Assembly: GCA_003535475.1 (NCBI GenBank)
Contig: DOHC01000125.1
Coordinates: forward strand, 1 to 17,845
Length of the DNA: 17,845 nucleotides
From: Nitrospiraceae bacterium
GTDB lineage: Bacteria; Nitrospirota; Thermodesulfovibrionia; Thermodesulfovibrionales; UBA1546
Reading direction: 5' to 3'
Shown piece after piece: positions 7,737 through 13,898 of the stretch; within the stretch, counting starts at the first letter, position 1, and each line of letters opens with the position of its first letter. The notes under the pieces are model-generated. The model did no database searches and was not told the origin of the DNA. It worked only from the letters and a program-made list of their open reading frames with translations. The position numbers and the translations under genes are program-made.

Positions 7737-7812
7737 GGGCCCATAGCTCAGCTGGTAGAGCTACCGGCTCATAACCGGTTGGTCCCAGGTTCGAGTCCTG
7801 GTGGGCCCACCA
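7737..7812 (+). tRNA. tRNA with CAT anticodon (elongator Met or Ile2)
   Basis: A complete 76-nt cloverleaf. The acceptor GGGCCCA pairs with TGGGCCC, the D-stem is GCTC/GAGC, the anticodon arm is ACCGG-CTCATAA-CCGGT, the variable loop is TGGTC, and the T-arm is CCAGG-TTCGAGT-CCTGG. The discriminator is A and CCA is encoded. It is not the initiator tRNA: position 1 is a paired G, and the anticodon stem lacks the three consecutive G:C pairs of initiators. CAT also occurs in tRNA-Ile2, where lysidine modification makes it read AUA. The ACCGG-CTCATAA-CCGGT arm resembles Ile2 of some bacteria as I recall, so Met versus Ile2 is open. Confidence 0.95.
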
Positions 7813-7817
7813 ACAAT

Positions 7818-7885
7818 CAAGTTCAAAGTTGAAAGTTAAAAGTTTCAAACACTCTCAACTCTTAACTTCAAAACTCTTAACTTTT
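7818..7885 (+). repeat. Heptad-repeat hairpin element, copy 3, after the tRNA
   Basis: The left arm CAAGTTC, AAAGTTG, AAAGTTA, AAAGTTT (7818-7845) is followed by a 10-nt loop and a complementary-type right arm starting CAACTCT, TAACTTC (7856-7869) and ending AACTTTTT. It has the same architecture as the two elements in queC. The U-rich end could make it a terminator for the tRNA transcript. It lies between the tRNA and the zinc-ribbon gene. Confidence 0.75.
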
Positions 7886-7901
7886 TGCAGGTGGAGGGTG
7901 C

Positions 7902-8615
7902 GTGGAGGAAAACATAAGACTACTTATCGAGCTTCAGGAAGCGGATTCCACTATCATAAGAAAAAAAGCTGTTATTGATTCGCTGCCTTCCAAACTCTTG
8001 TCAGTTGAGGAATCTTTTAAAGAAACCATGTTTCTCTATGAAAAAGAAAAACAGAAATGCGAACTTCTTGAGAAGAAAAAAAAGGACAAGGAGAGGGGAA
8101 TTGAGGATATAAATGAGAAGATAAAGAAAATAAAGGCCCGCGCTTCGGATATAAAAACCAACAAGGAATATCAGGCGCACCTTAAAGAGATTGAAACCAT
8201 AGAGAAAGAGCGGTATGCGATAGAGGATGAGATACTCTCCGCCATGGAAGCAATTGAGGCTGCAGCCAAAGAGGTAAAAGCTGAAGAACTCAAAATGAAA
8301 GCCGAAAAAGATAAGGTAGAAAGATTCAGAAAAGAAGTTGAGAAAGAGACAGCGGAAGCAGAAAAAGAAATAGGAGAACTCCAGGTCAAACGCATAGCAA
8401 TAGCCGATAAAATTGACCCTGATGTGTACAGTAATTATATGGCCTTGCTTGAAAAATGCAATGGGCTTGCAGTAGTAGAGGCAAGGGATGAGATATGTCA
8501 GGGCTGCAATATGAACATTCCGCCGCAGATGTTTGTTGAGCTGAAGAAAAATATTGAGATAATTCAGTGCCAGCAGTGCGACAGAATCCTCTACTGGAAA
8601 GGAAGAGGCGAATGA
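7902..8615 (+). CDS. Coiled-coil protein with C-terminal C4 zinc ribbon
   Basis: A 237-residue protein of the CT398/C4-type zinc-ribbon family, which has a long antiparallel coiled coil and a terminal zinc knuckle and is of uncertain function. Residues 1-175 are rich in Lys/Glu heptads. The ribbon is EICQGCNMNIPP with IQCQQCDRILYW, giving two CxxC pairs. The SDIKTNKEYQAHLKEIE segment is a recurrent feature of the family. The start codon is GTG at 7902, with GGAGG 4 nt upstream. The gene is followed after 6 nt by an RNase HI gene, a pairing I recall in other bacteria, which suggests a nucleic-acid role. That role is inference. Confidence 0.88.
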   Translation: MEENIRLLIELQEADSTIIRKKAVIDSLPSKLLSVEESFKETMFLYEKEKQKCELLEKKKKDKERGIEDINEKIKKIKARASDIKTNKEYQAHLKEIETIEKERYAIEDEILSAMEAIEAAAKEVKAEELKMKAEKDKVERFRKEVEKETAEAEKEIGELQVKRIAIADKIDPDVYSNYMALLEKCNGLAVVEARDEICQGCNMNIPPQMFVELKKNIEIIQCQQCDRILYWKGRGE

Positions 8616-8621
8616 AAGCCG

Positions 8622-9029
8622 ATGGCTCGTAGAGAAGGTATTTTGTACTGTGACGGAGCATCCAACGGGAACCCCGGGGAATCAGGCATTGGCGCAGTCC
8701 TTCTCCTTAAAGACAAGACGTACGAGATATCGGAATACATCGGAACAGCAACAAACAACATCGCAGAATACACGGCACTTATAAAGGGGCTTTCCAGAGC
8801 AAAGACGCTGAAGATAGAAAGCCTGAAGATCTTTCTTGATTCTGAACTCATCGTGAAACAGATTCAAGGAAGCTATAAGGTAAAAAGTGAAAATCTGAAA
8901 GCGCTGTATCAGGAGGCACTGTCGCACCTGAAGTCTTTTAAGGCTTACACCATCAGTCATATCCCCAGAGAACAGAACAAGAAAGCAGATGCCCTTGCGA
9001 AAAAAGCGGCAGCCAAAACCTCTCATTGA
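8622..9029 (+). CDS. Ribonuclease HI family protein
   Basis: A 135-residue RNase H fold, probably cleaving RNA in RNA-DNA hybrids. The acidic active-site set is complete: Asp11 (YCDGASNGNPG), Glu49 (NIAEYTAL), Asp73 (FLDSEL) and Asp123 (KKADALAKKA), with the catalytic-loop His113 in SHIPREQN. It lacks the basic handle of E. coli RNase HI and is nearer the compact YpdQ/archaeal-like group. It is co-transcribed with the zinc-ribbon gene 6 nt upstream. The stop codon overlaps the -35 box of the probable lysR promoter. Confidence 0.93.
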   Translation: MARREGILYCDGASNGNPGESGIGAVLLLKDKTYEISEYIGTATNNIAEYTALIKGLSRAKTLKIESLKIFLDSELIVKQIQGSYKVKSENLKALYQEALSHLKSFKAYTISHIPREQNKKADALAKKAAAKTSH

Positions 9030-9055
9030 ATTATTTTTTTGTTTTATTTTATAAT
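9026..9055 (+). promoter_or_regulatory. Sigma-70 type promoter for the LysR gene
   Basis: TTGAAT (9026-9031), an 18-nt spacer and a perfect TATAAT (9050-9055) precede ATG 9067. The expected start near 9062 would leave only about 5 nt of leader to ATG 9067, or 11 nt to ATG 9073. Confidence 0.5.
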
Positions 9056-9066
9056 TAATAAAAGTT

Positions 9067-9990
9067 ATGGGAATGGAGGATCATAAGCTAAAGGTTTTCT
9101 GCACAGTTGCGGAGACAAAGAGTTTTTCCAAGGCATCTGAGATAATACATCTTACGCAGCCTGCTGTCAGCCTTTTAATCCAGGCAATTGAGGAGACATA
9201 TGAGACAAAACTCTTTGACAGGACAAGCAATACGGTTACCCTCACGCCTGCAGGCGAGATGCTCTACAAGTATGCAAAGGAGATACTTAATCTTTATGCT
9301 GCTGCTGAAAAGAACATCGGCGAAATAACAGGTTTTGTAAAAGGCAGCATAAGTGTCGGTGCAAGTTCAACCATAGGAAACTACCTCCTGCCCGGAGTCA
9401 TCGCAGACTTCAGAAAGACACACCCGAAAATAAAAGTTCTCCTCCTTGTCGGCAACACAAAGCGGGTGGTGGAACTCTTGAACGCCGGCAATATTGATAT
9501 TGGCCTTGTAGAGGGAGATGTCGCAAGGCAGAAGGTGGTTGTTGATAAACTTGTCACTGATGAGCTTGTGCTGATCGTGCCTCCGCTTCATCCATTGGCA
9601 AAAAAGAGAAATATCTCTACCTTTGAAATTGCGAAAGAGCCTGTAATATTCAGAGAGGAAGGCTCAGGCACAAGGCAGGTAATAGAAAAATACCTCGGTA
9701 AATACAGCATCACTCCTCAGAATCTTAAGATTTCTATGGTTTTAGGGAGCACAGAGGCAATAAAGGAATCGGTTGAACATGGCATGGGCATCGCCATTGT
9801 ATCAAGATGGGCTGTAAGAAAAGAAATCAAATACGGAACGTTAAAACCTTTGAGATTTAAAGAGGAGAAAATGCTGAGAGATTTCTCCTTAATATCCCAG
9901 AAAAAGGCGATATCATCCCATGCAGTGGATGAGTTCCTGACGTATCTTAAGACTTATACTTTTGACAACCTTCTTTCACTGTCTGAATAG
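9067..9990 (+). CDS. LysR-family transcriptional regulator
   Basis: A 307-residue DNA-binding regulator with the usual LysR layout. The N-terminal winged helix-turn-helix spans about residues 6-65 (KLKVFCTVAETKSFSKASE, then LTQPAVSLLIQAIEE, then LFDRTSNTVTLTPAGEML). A linker helix follows, then a periplasmic-binding-like effector domain from about residue 92 (GSISVGASSTIGNYLLPGV, DIGLVEGDV, FREEGSGTRQVIEKYL, GHGMGIAIVS-like end). The GSGTRQ type of effector domain resembles the CysB/CbbR-like and selenium-associated LysR groups, but the effector cannot be told. ATG 9073 is an alternative start. Its 3' end overlaps the convergent GH57 gene by 37 nt. Confidence 0.93.
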   Translation: MGMEDHKLKVFCTVAETKSFSKASEIIHLTQPAVSLLIQAIEETYETKLFDRTSNTVTLTPAGEMLYKYAKEILNLYAAAEKNIGEITGFVKGSISVGASSTIGNYLLPGVIADFRKTHPKIKVLLLVGNTKRVVELLNAGNIDIGLVEGDVARQKVVVDKLVTDELVLIVPPLHPLAKKRNISTFEIAKEPVIFREEGSGTRQVIEKYLGKYSITPQNLKISMVLGSTEAIKESVEHGMGIAIVSRWAVRKEIKYGTLKPLRFKEEKMLRDFSLISQKKAISSHAVDEFLTYLKTYTFDNLLSLSE

Positions 9991-11561
9991 ACGCGATAAT
10001 CCATCTCCGAAAATAGTTTGTCTTTATTCTCAATCTCAAGCAGCCATGTCTCGTTTATATCGCCTTTCCTGATTGCCGCGTATAAACCGTTAACCCTCTC
10101 TATATGCTCAGAGAGCCTCTTTGAAGCATATTCTGCTGCTGCCCCTGTTTTTATTATAAATGCCCAATCACTATGCTGTGACAGAAGAACTTCTCTTGCA
10201 GCCTGATTAAGCGTCCTCTTCAGCAAACCATCAGCACGCGGAAACATATTTGCAAGCTCTGTCATCTTTTCGACTGCCCTGTGCAGATGCCTGTAAATCC
10301 AGCTGTTTGAACTGTTAAGCCACACCTCGTTATACCCTTTATAACCCCAGCTTGACATTGAAGGCTCTATGCGCTGAAGTTCATGATCTTCGCTTAAATA
10401 CTCTGACGGCGTGATTGTCCTGAAGGCATCCTGCGTGCAAGCAATCTTTCTCATAAGCAAATCAAGCCAATCCGGCCCTTCAAACCACCAGTGACCGAAA
10501 AGTTCGGCGTCATATGGAGCTGTTATCACGGGCTTGAACCCCACTGTGTTGTTCAGAAATTCTATTTGGCGTTTCTTGCTGAGCATAAAGTTTTCAACAT
10601 GTTCTTCTGCCTTAGCTAATGCCTGCTCTCTTACATAAGGCATCTTATCCTCTGTCTGGCCTGTGATACGATAGTATTTTATGCCTGTATATGTTCTTAT
10701 GCCGTCGGGATGTATGTGTGGCATGACATAACCTATCGGCAGGTCAAATCCGGCATCCCTGTAAAAATCCCTGTAGGCAAAATCTCCGGGATAGCCTTCT
10801 ATTGAGCTCCATACCTGCTTTGACGACTCAATATCTCTTCCGAATGCAATAACTCCTGAAGGGCAGGACACAGGCTTGTATACGCCATATCTCGGCGTGG
10901 GCCTTCCGTTCAGTATCCCGTGCGTATCCATAAAAAAGAATTTTATGCCTGCTTCTTCAAGCAAATTATCCGCCCCGTTATAGTAGCCGCATTCAGGCAG
11001 CCATATCCCGGCAGGCGCTTTTCCGAAGTTTTTTATGTGATGTGTCTTTGCAACCCTTATCTGAGCCCTTACTGCCTGAGGATAAATACTCAGGACAGGC
11101 AAATACGAGTGAGTGGCAGCAGTGGTTATAATCTCAATCTTTCCTGTTTCCCCCAATCTTCTAAAGGCAGCAGTCAGGTCTTTTTTGCAGGCCTCTTCGT
11201 ATAGAAATTTGACTCTTTTGAATCTATTGTTATACATCCTTGCAAGAGGCTCAAATGATATATCGCCTCTTGTCCTTAGGATTTCTTTTTCAGAAAGCTC
11301 GATGAGATTGTTTATATATCTCAGATACCTTTCCCTTAGAAAAGAATCATTGAACATCTCAACAAGCGCCGGGCTCAGAGAGAGCGTAATTCTGAAATCA
11401 ATATTATCGTTCAGAAGCCTGTCAAATACATCAATCAGAGGTATGTAGCTCTCTGTTATTGCTTCGTAAAGCCAGTTTTCCTCAAGAAAATATTCGTGTT
11501 CAGGATGCCTGATATAAGGCAGATGGGCATGGAGGACAAGAATAAGATAACCTTTGTGCAT
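9954..11561 (-). CDS. GH57 1,4-alpha-glucan branching enzyme
   Basis: The enzyme moves alpha-1,4 chains to alpha-1,6 branch points in glycogen, a thermophile-type alternative to GH13 GlgB. It has 535 residues, matching the Thermus/Thermococcus GH57 branching enzymes. Family regions: HAHLPYIRHPE near the start, HSYLPVL around 151-157, GIWLPECGYY with the nucleophile Glu190, FFFMDTHGIL, and ITAPYDAELFGHWWFEG with acid/base Asp351. The C-terminal helical part (AAREVLLSQHSDWAFIIKTG) is the DUF1957-type domain that supports branching rather than amylase activity. The start ATG has only a weak AAAAG upstream. It fits with the glucan phosphorylase gene at 1839-3572. Convergent overlap with lysR is noted in the findings. 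Confidence 0.92.
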   Translation of the reverse strand: MHKGYLILVLHAHLPYIRHPEHEYFLEENWLYEAITESYIPLIDVFDRLLNDNIDFRITLSLSPALVEMFNDSFLRERYLRYINNLIELSEKEILRTRGDISFEPLARMYNNRFKRVKFLYEEACKKDLTAAFRRLGETGKIEIITTAATHSYLPVLSIYPQAVRAQIRVAKTHHIKNFGKAPAGIWLPECGYYNGADNLLEEAGIKFFFMDTHGILNGRPTPRYGVYKPVSCPSGVIAFGRDIESSKQVWSSIEGYPGDFAYRDFYRDAGFDLPIGYVMPHIHPDGIRTYTGIKYYRITGQTEDKMPYVREQALAKAEEHVENFMLSKKRQIEFLNNTVGFKPVITAPYDAELFGHWWFEGPDWLDLLMRKIACTQDAFRTITPSEYLSEDHELQRIEPSMSSWGYKGYNEVWLNSSNSWIYRHLHRAVEKMTELANMFPRADGLLKRTLNQAAREVLLSQHSDWAFIIKTGAAAEYASKRLSEHIERVNGLYAAIRKGDINETWLLEIENKDKLFSEMDYRVYSDSERRLSKV

Positions 11562-11631
11562 CTTTTAAAATACACGATTAAGGATTGATGCGACAACTGT
11601 TTCTTTAAGTCGGCGCTCTGGATGATATAAT

Positions 11632-11964
11632 TTACGCCTTAGAAAAAATCCTGTTAAGCAATCTGAGGGTTCCTTTGATAAATTTGAGGTCTTGCGGGGA
11701 TAATTTTGAAAAAGGACTTTTTTCTTTGACTGTAACCTTTAAAATCGGCTCTTTTCCATTTCTGAACAGGTCGCTTACATGTATCTCAAGCGCTTTAGCT
11801 ATTCTGAAAAGAGAATCCAGACTGACATTGACCTTGCCCCTCTCTAATTCACCTATAAACTTGTAGTTCAAATTTGCTTTTTCTCCAAGCTCTTCCTGCG
11901 TGAGGCCGCAGAGTTTTCTCAACTCTTTTATTCTTTTGCCGACATCTTTTCTTATGTTCTCCAT
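11632..11964 (-). CDS. XRE-family helix-turn-helix regulator
   Basis: A 110-residue Cro/CI-type DNA-binding protein. The HTH covers about residues 4-60: VGKRIKELRKLCGLTQEELG, then NLNYKFIGELERGKVNVSLDSLFRIAKALEI. A short C-terminal region ends in SPQDLKFIKGTLRLLNRIF. ATG 11964 is chosen over ATG 12009 because the likely promoter's -10 box (12023-12018) puts the transcript start almost on 12009. GGAA lies upstream of 11964. It faces the exported-protein operon across a gap with two similar palindromic sites, so autoregulation and control of that operon are likely (inference). Confidence 0.88.
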   Translation of the reverse strand: MENIRKDVGKRIKELRKLCGLTQEELGEKANLNYKFIGELERGKVNVSLDSLFRIAKALEIHVSDLFRNGKEPILKVTVKEKSPFSKLSPQDLKFIKGTLRLLNRIFSKA

Positions 11965-12011
11965 AGAATTTCCGACTTGGAGAATTATATTTGTTTTGCC
12001 GACAAGCATAA

Positions 12012-12026
12012 ACCATACATATAGGT
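12012..12026. promoter_or_regulatory. Operator-like site 1 over the regulator's -10
   Basis: ACCATACATATAGGT is an imperfect palindrome sharing CCATACATATA with the site 37 bp away. It covers the -10 (TATATG, 12023-12018) of a minus-strand promoter whose -35 is TTGTCA (12046-12041) with a 17-nt spacer, serving the XRE gene. Confidence 0.5.
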
Positions 12027-12039
12027 CATAAATTGTTTA

Positions 12040-12069
12040 TTGACAATAGCCATACATATATGGTATTTA
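12040..12069 (+). promoter_or_regulatory. Promoter of the exported-protein operon
   Basis: A perfect TTGACA (12040-12045), an 18-nt spacer and TATTTA (12064-12069). The second operator-like site sits inside the spacer, the usual place for a repressor site. The -35 nearly coincides with that of the divergent regulator promoter. Confidence 0.5.
12050..12064. promoter_or_regulatory. Operator-like site 2 in the operon promoter spacer
   Basis: CCATACATATATGGT is a near-perfect palindrome (CCATA/TATGG arms) between the -35 and -10 of the plus-strand promoter. It shares an 11-bp core with site 1. It is a likely target of the XRE protein by position only. Confidence 0.5.
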
Positions 12070-12174
12070 TGCTGTAAGATTTATGGGGAACAAAGAGATA
12101 TTAAGGCGCAGGCGGGTACAATTAGACCGAGAAAGGGTCAGGGAAATTTTATGCTTTTAAAAAGGAGGGCTAGC

Positions 12175-12432
12175 ATGAAAAAGTTGGTGTTAGTAGTATT
12201 TATTTTATTGCTATTTTTTGCATCAGAATCCTTTGCTGGCAGTAAAGGTGGGTACAGGTCAAGTTCAGGCTCAAAAAGCACTCATGTAAAAGGGTATTAC
12301 AAAAAGGATGGAACATATGTGCAACCTCATTATAAAACTAAACCTAATACTACGAAGTTAGATAATTACGGCACTAAAGGTAACACGAACCCATACACAG
12401 GAAAAGAAGGAACAAAAGACCCATTCGAGTAA
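12175..12432 (+). CDS. Small exported protein of unknown function
   Basis: An 85-residue precursor with a clear signal peptide (MKKLVLVVFILLLFFASESFA, cleavage after Ala21). The mature part is short, polar and rich in Gly, Lys, Thr and Tyr: GYYKKDGTYVQPHYKTKPN around residues 41-59, then DNYGTKGNTNPYTGKEGT. I recall this KDGTYV-PH-PN pattern from many small hypothetical proteins but know no function. ATG 12175 is preceded by AAAAGGAGGG. An upstream in-frame start at 12040 is rejected because it reads through the promoter. It is the first clear gene of the operon and is followed by the DUF6804-like gene 3 nt later. Confidence 0.85.
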   Translation: MKKLVLVVFILLLFFASESFAGSKGGYRSSSGSKSTHVKGYYKKDGTYVQPHYKTKPNTTKLDNYGTKGNTNPYTGKEGTKDPFE

Positions 12433-12435
12433 AAT

Positions 12436-12768
12436 ATGGCAAAGTTACTTCATTTCTCAGTATGGGGCAGGATAGTAACTGCCGTTCTTTTATTCTGGGC
12501 GCTTGACCGCCATTCTTATGGCTACTACACCTTGCTAAGATGGATTACCTGCGGGGTCAGCGCCTATTTTGCGTATGTTGCCTATGAAAATGGAAAGACT
12601 GCATGGGCGTGGATACTTGGCATTATGACGCTTATATTCAATCCCATAATCCCATTTCATCTCAAGCGTGATACATGGCATTTTATAGATTTCGTTTCGG
12701 GGATACTGATGACTGTTTCAATATTTTTTGTAAAAGTAGATAAGAGGCTTAGAAATGGGAGCCTTTAG
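12436..12768 (+). CDS. Small membrane protein, DUF6804-like
   Basis: A 110-residue protein with about three to four membrane segments: VWGRIVTAVLLFWAL, LLRWITCGVSAYFAYVAY, WAWILGIMTLIFNPIIPF, and FIDFVSGILMTVSIFF. The arrangement W-LDRHSYGYYTLLRW and FNPIIPFHLKRDTWHFID matches a small membrane family I associate with DUF6804; no function is known. It starts 3 nt after the preceding stop. Its end overlaps the nominal ATG of the next gene by 14 nt. Confidence 0.8.
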   Translation: MAKLLHFSVWGRIVTAVLLFWALDRHSYGYYTLLRWITCGVSAYFAYVAYENGKTAWAWILGIMTLIFNPIIPFHLKRDTWHFIDFVSGILMTVSIFFVKVDKRLRNGSL

Positions 12769-13069
12769 TTTCAGCAATTTTAGAAGGAGGTTCTCCACGA
12801 AAAAAATAATTATTCTATTAACATTTTCTCTATTATTAATGCCTATGTTTATATTCGCATGGGATGGCTATGATTACGAAAAAGGAAGTTATATAGAGAT
12901 TGGAAAAGGCAATTTGGTAAGGAGTGGAAAAGACATAGAAATATACGATTATGGAACTGGAGAATATAAGGATGTTGAAGTCGAATCAATAAAGAGGTAT
13001 GGCAGTTCTGTTGAAGTCGAAGTTTATGATTATTCAACGGGTGAATATAGAACCTTTGAGATGGAATAA
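12755..13069 (+). CDS. Small exported protein with duplicated YDY-GEY motif (DUF5334-like)
   Basis: The hydrophobic export signal spans about residues 15-35 (KKIIILLTFSLLLMPMFIFA), and the mature part begins WDGYDYEKGSYIEI. The C-terminal part is an internal repeat: IEIYDYGTGEYKDVEVES, then VEVYDYSTGEYRTFEM. It resembles a family I associate with DUF5334; no function is known. ATG 12755 is the only in-frame ATG upstream of the signal peptide, but it has no Shine-Dalgarno and adds RRRF-type residues. A strong AGAAGGAGG (12782-12790) instead points at an in-frame ACG at 12797, exactly where a normal signal peptide would start. The true start is therefore uncertain. Confidence 0.75.
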   Translation: MGAFSFSNFRRRFSTKKIIILLTFSLLLMPMFIFAWDGYDYEKGSYIEIGKGNLVRSGKDIEIYDYGTGEYKDVEVESIKRYGSSVEVEVYDYSTGEYRTFEME

Positions 13070-13080
13070 AGGAGGTCACC

Positions 13081-13470
13081 ATGAAACGTTTATTGGTAGT
13101 TTCAATTTTTCTTCTGTTGTTTGTCCCTGTTGCCCTTGCTGGTGAGTTCTGGGCTTCTAAGAACTCCAATAAATATCATTACCCTGATTGTCGATGGGCG
13201 CAGAAAATTAAGCCTTCAAACCTTGTTAAGTTTAACAGTCCAGAGATGGCTATTAAAGCTGGTTATGTTCCCTGTAAAGTCTGTAGACCGCCAATAACAT
13301 CTAAGACAGAGTTAAAAGATTCTACAGAAAAGCTTGCAAAGGTTGAATCAGAAAGCAAAGAACAAAGGAGCGGTTGTTGTTCTTGGCATGGTGGACAATG
13401 CGGTTGTGATTCTTCAGGAAGGGTTGTATGTTGCGATGGCACACTAAGTCCTACCTGCTACTGCTGGTAA
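13081..13470 (+). CDS. Exported Cys-rich protein with Ada-like zinc knuckle
   Basis: A 129-residue precursor. The signal peptide is MKRLLVVSIFLLLFVPVALA (cleavage after Ala20). Residues 21-70 resemble the Ada-type metal-binding domain: FWASKNSNKYHYPDC, then GYVPCKVCRPP, giving candidate zinc ligands Cys37, Cys65 and Cys68 with His33 nearby. A Lys/Glu/Ser linker follows. The end is a second Cys-rich module, GCCSWHGGQCGC, then VVCCDGTLSPTCYCW, perhaps disulfide-bonded or metal-binding. The start has a perfect AAAGGAGGT. It overlaps the nuclease gene by 43 nt. No enzyme activity is evident; a DNA-tethering or metal role next to the nuclease is inference. Confidence 0.85.
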   Translation: MKRLLVVSIFLLLFVPVALAGEFWASKNSNKYHYPDCRWAQKIKPSNLVKFNSPEMAIKAGYVPCKVCRPPITSKTELKDSTEKLAKVESESKEQRSGCCSWHGGQCGCDSSGRVVCCDGTLSPTCYCW

Positions 13471-13898
13471 TATCATTAGTCCTGAGTAGTCTTGTTACTG
13501 CTCAGGACTTCTATCTCTGCACCCGTGTTATAGACGGAGATACTATTGTTGTTGAAATAGAAGGCAAGCAAGAAAAAGTCCGTCTCATAGGTGTTGATAC
13601 CCCTGAAACTGTTCATCCTTTAAAACCTGTTGAGTATTTCGGCAAGGAAGCCTCAGAGTTCACAAAACATATGGTAGAAGGCAAGAAGGTAAGGCTTGAA
13701 TATGACTGGCAGAAAAGAGACAAATACGGAAGACTTCTTGCATATATCTACCTTGAAGATGAAACATTCCTTAATGCTGAGATAATTAAGCAGGGTTACG
13801 GTTTTGCATATACCAAATATCCCTTCAAGTATTTAGAAGATTTTAGGCAATACGAGAAAGAGGCAAGAGAGAACCTAAGAGGTTTATGGAGCAAATAA
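13428..13898 (+). CDS. Exported thermonuclease (SNase family)
   Basis: A 156-residue secreted or periplasmic nuclease, expected to be calcium-dependent and to cut DNA and RNA. The signal peptide covers about residues 8-25 (YLLLLVISLVLSSLVTA). The OB-fold carries the full staphylococcal-nuclease active set: VIDGDTI with Asp38, VRLIGVDTPE with Arg52, Asp57, Thr58 and Glu60, and KYGRLLAY with Arg102. It ends ENLRGLW as in relatives. ATG 13428 has GGAAGG upstream and lies inside the preceding gene, so the two are translationally coupled. The stop is directly followed by the ATG of the next small gene. Confidence 0.93.
   Translation: MLRWHTKSYLLLLVISLVLSSLVTAQDFYLCTRVIDGDTIVVEIEGKQEKVRLIGVDTPETVHPLKPVEYFGKEASEFTKHMVEGKKVRLEYDWQKRDKYGRLLAYIYLEDETFLNAEIIKQGYGFAYTKYPFKYLEDFRQYEKEARENLRGLWSK

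Noticed and set aside
12040..12174. Longer start for the small exported protein
   Set aside because: It would begin on the -35 box and read through the promoter; ATG 12175 has a strong Shine-Dalgarno and starts a normal signal peptide.
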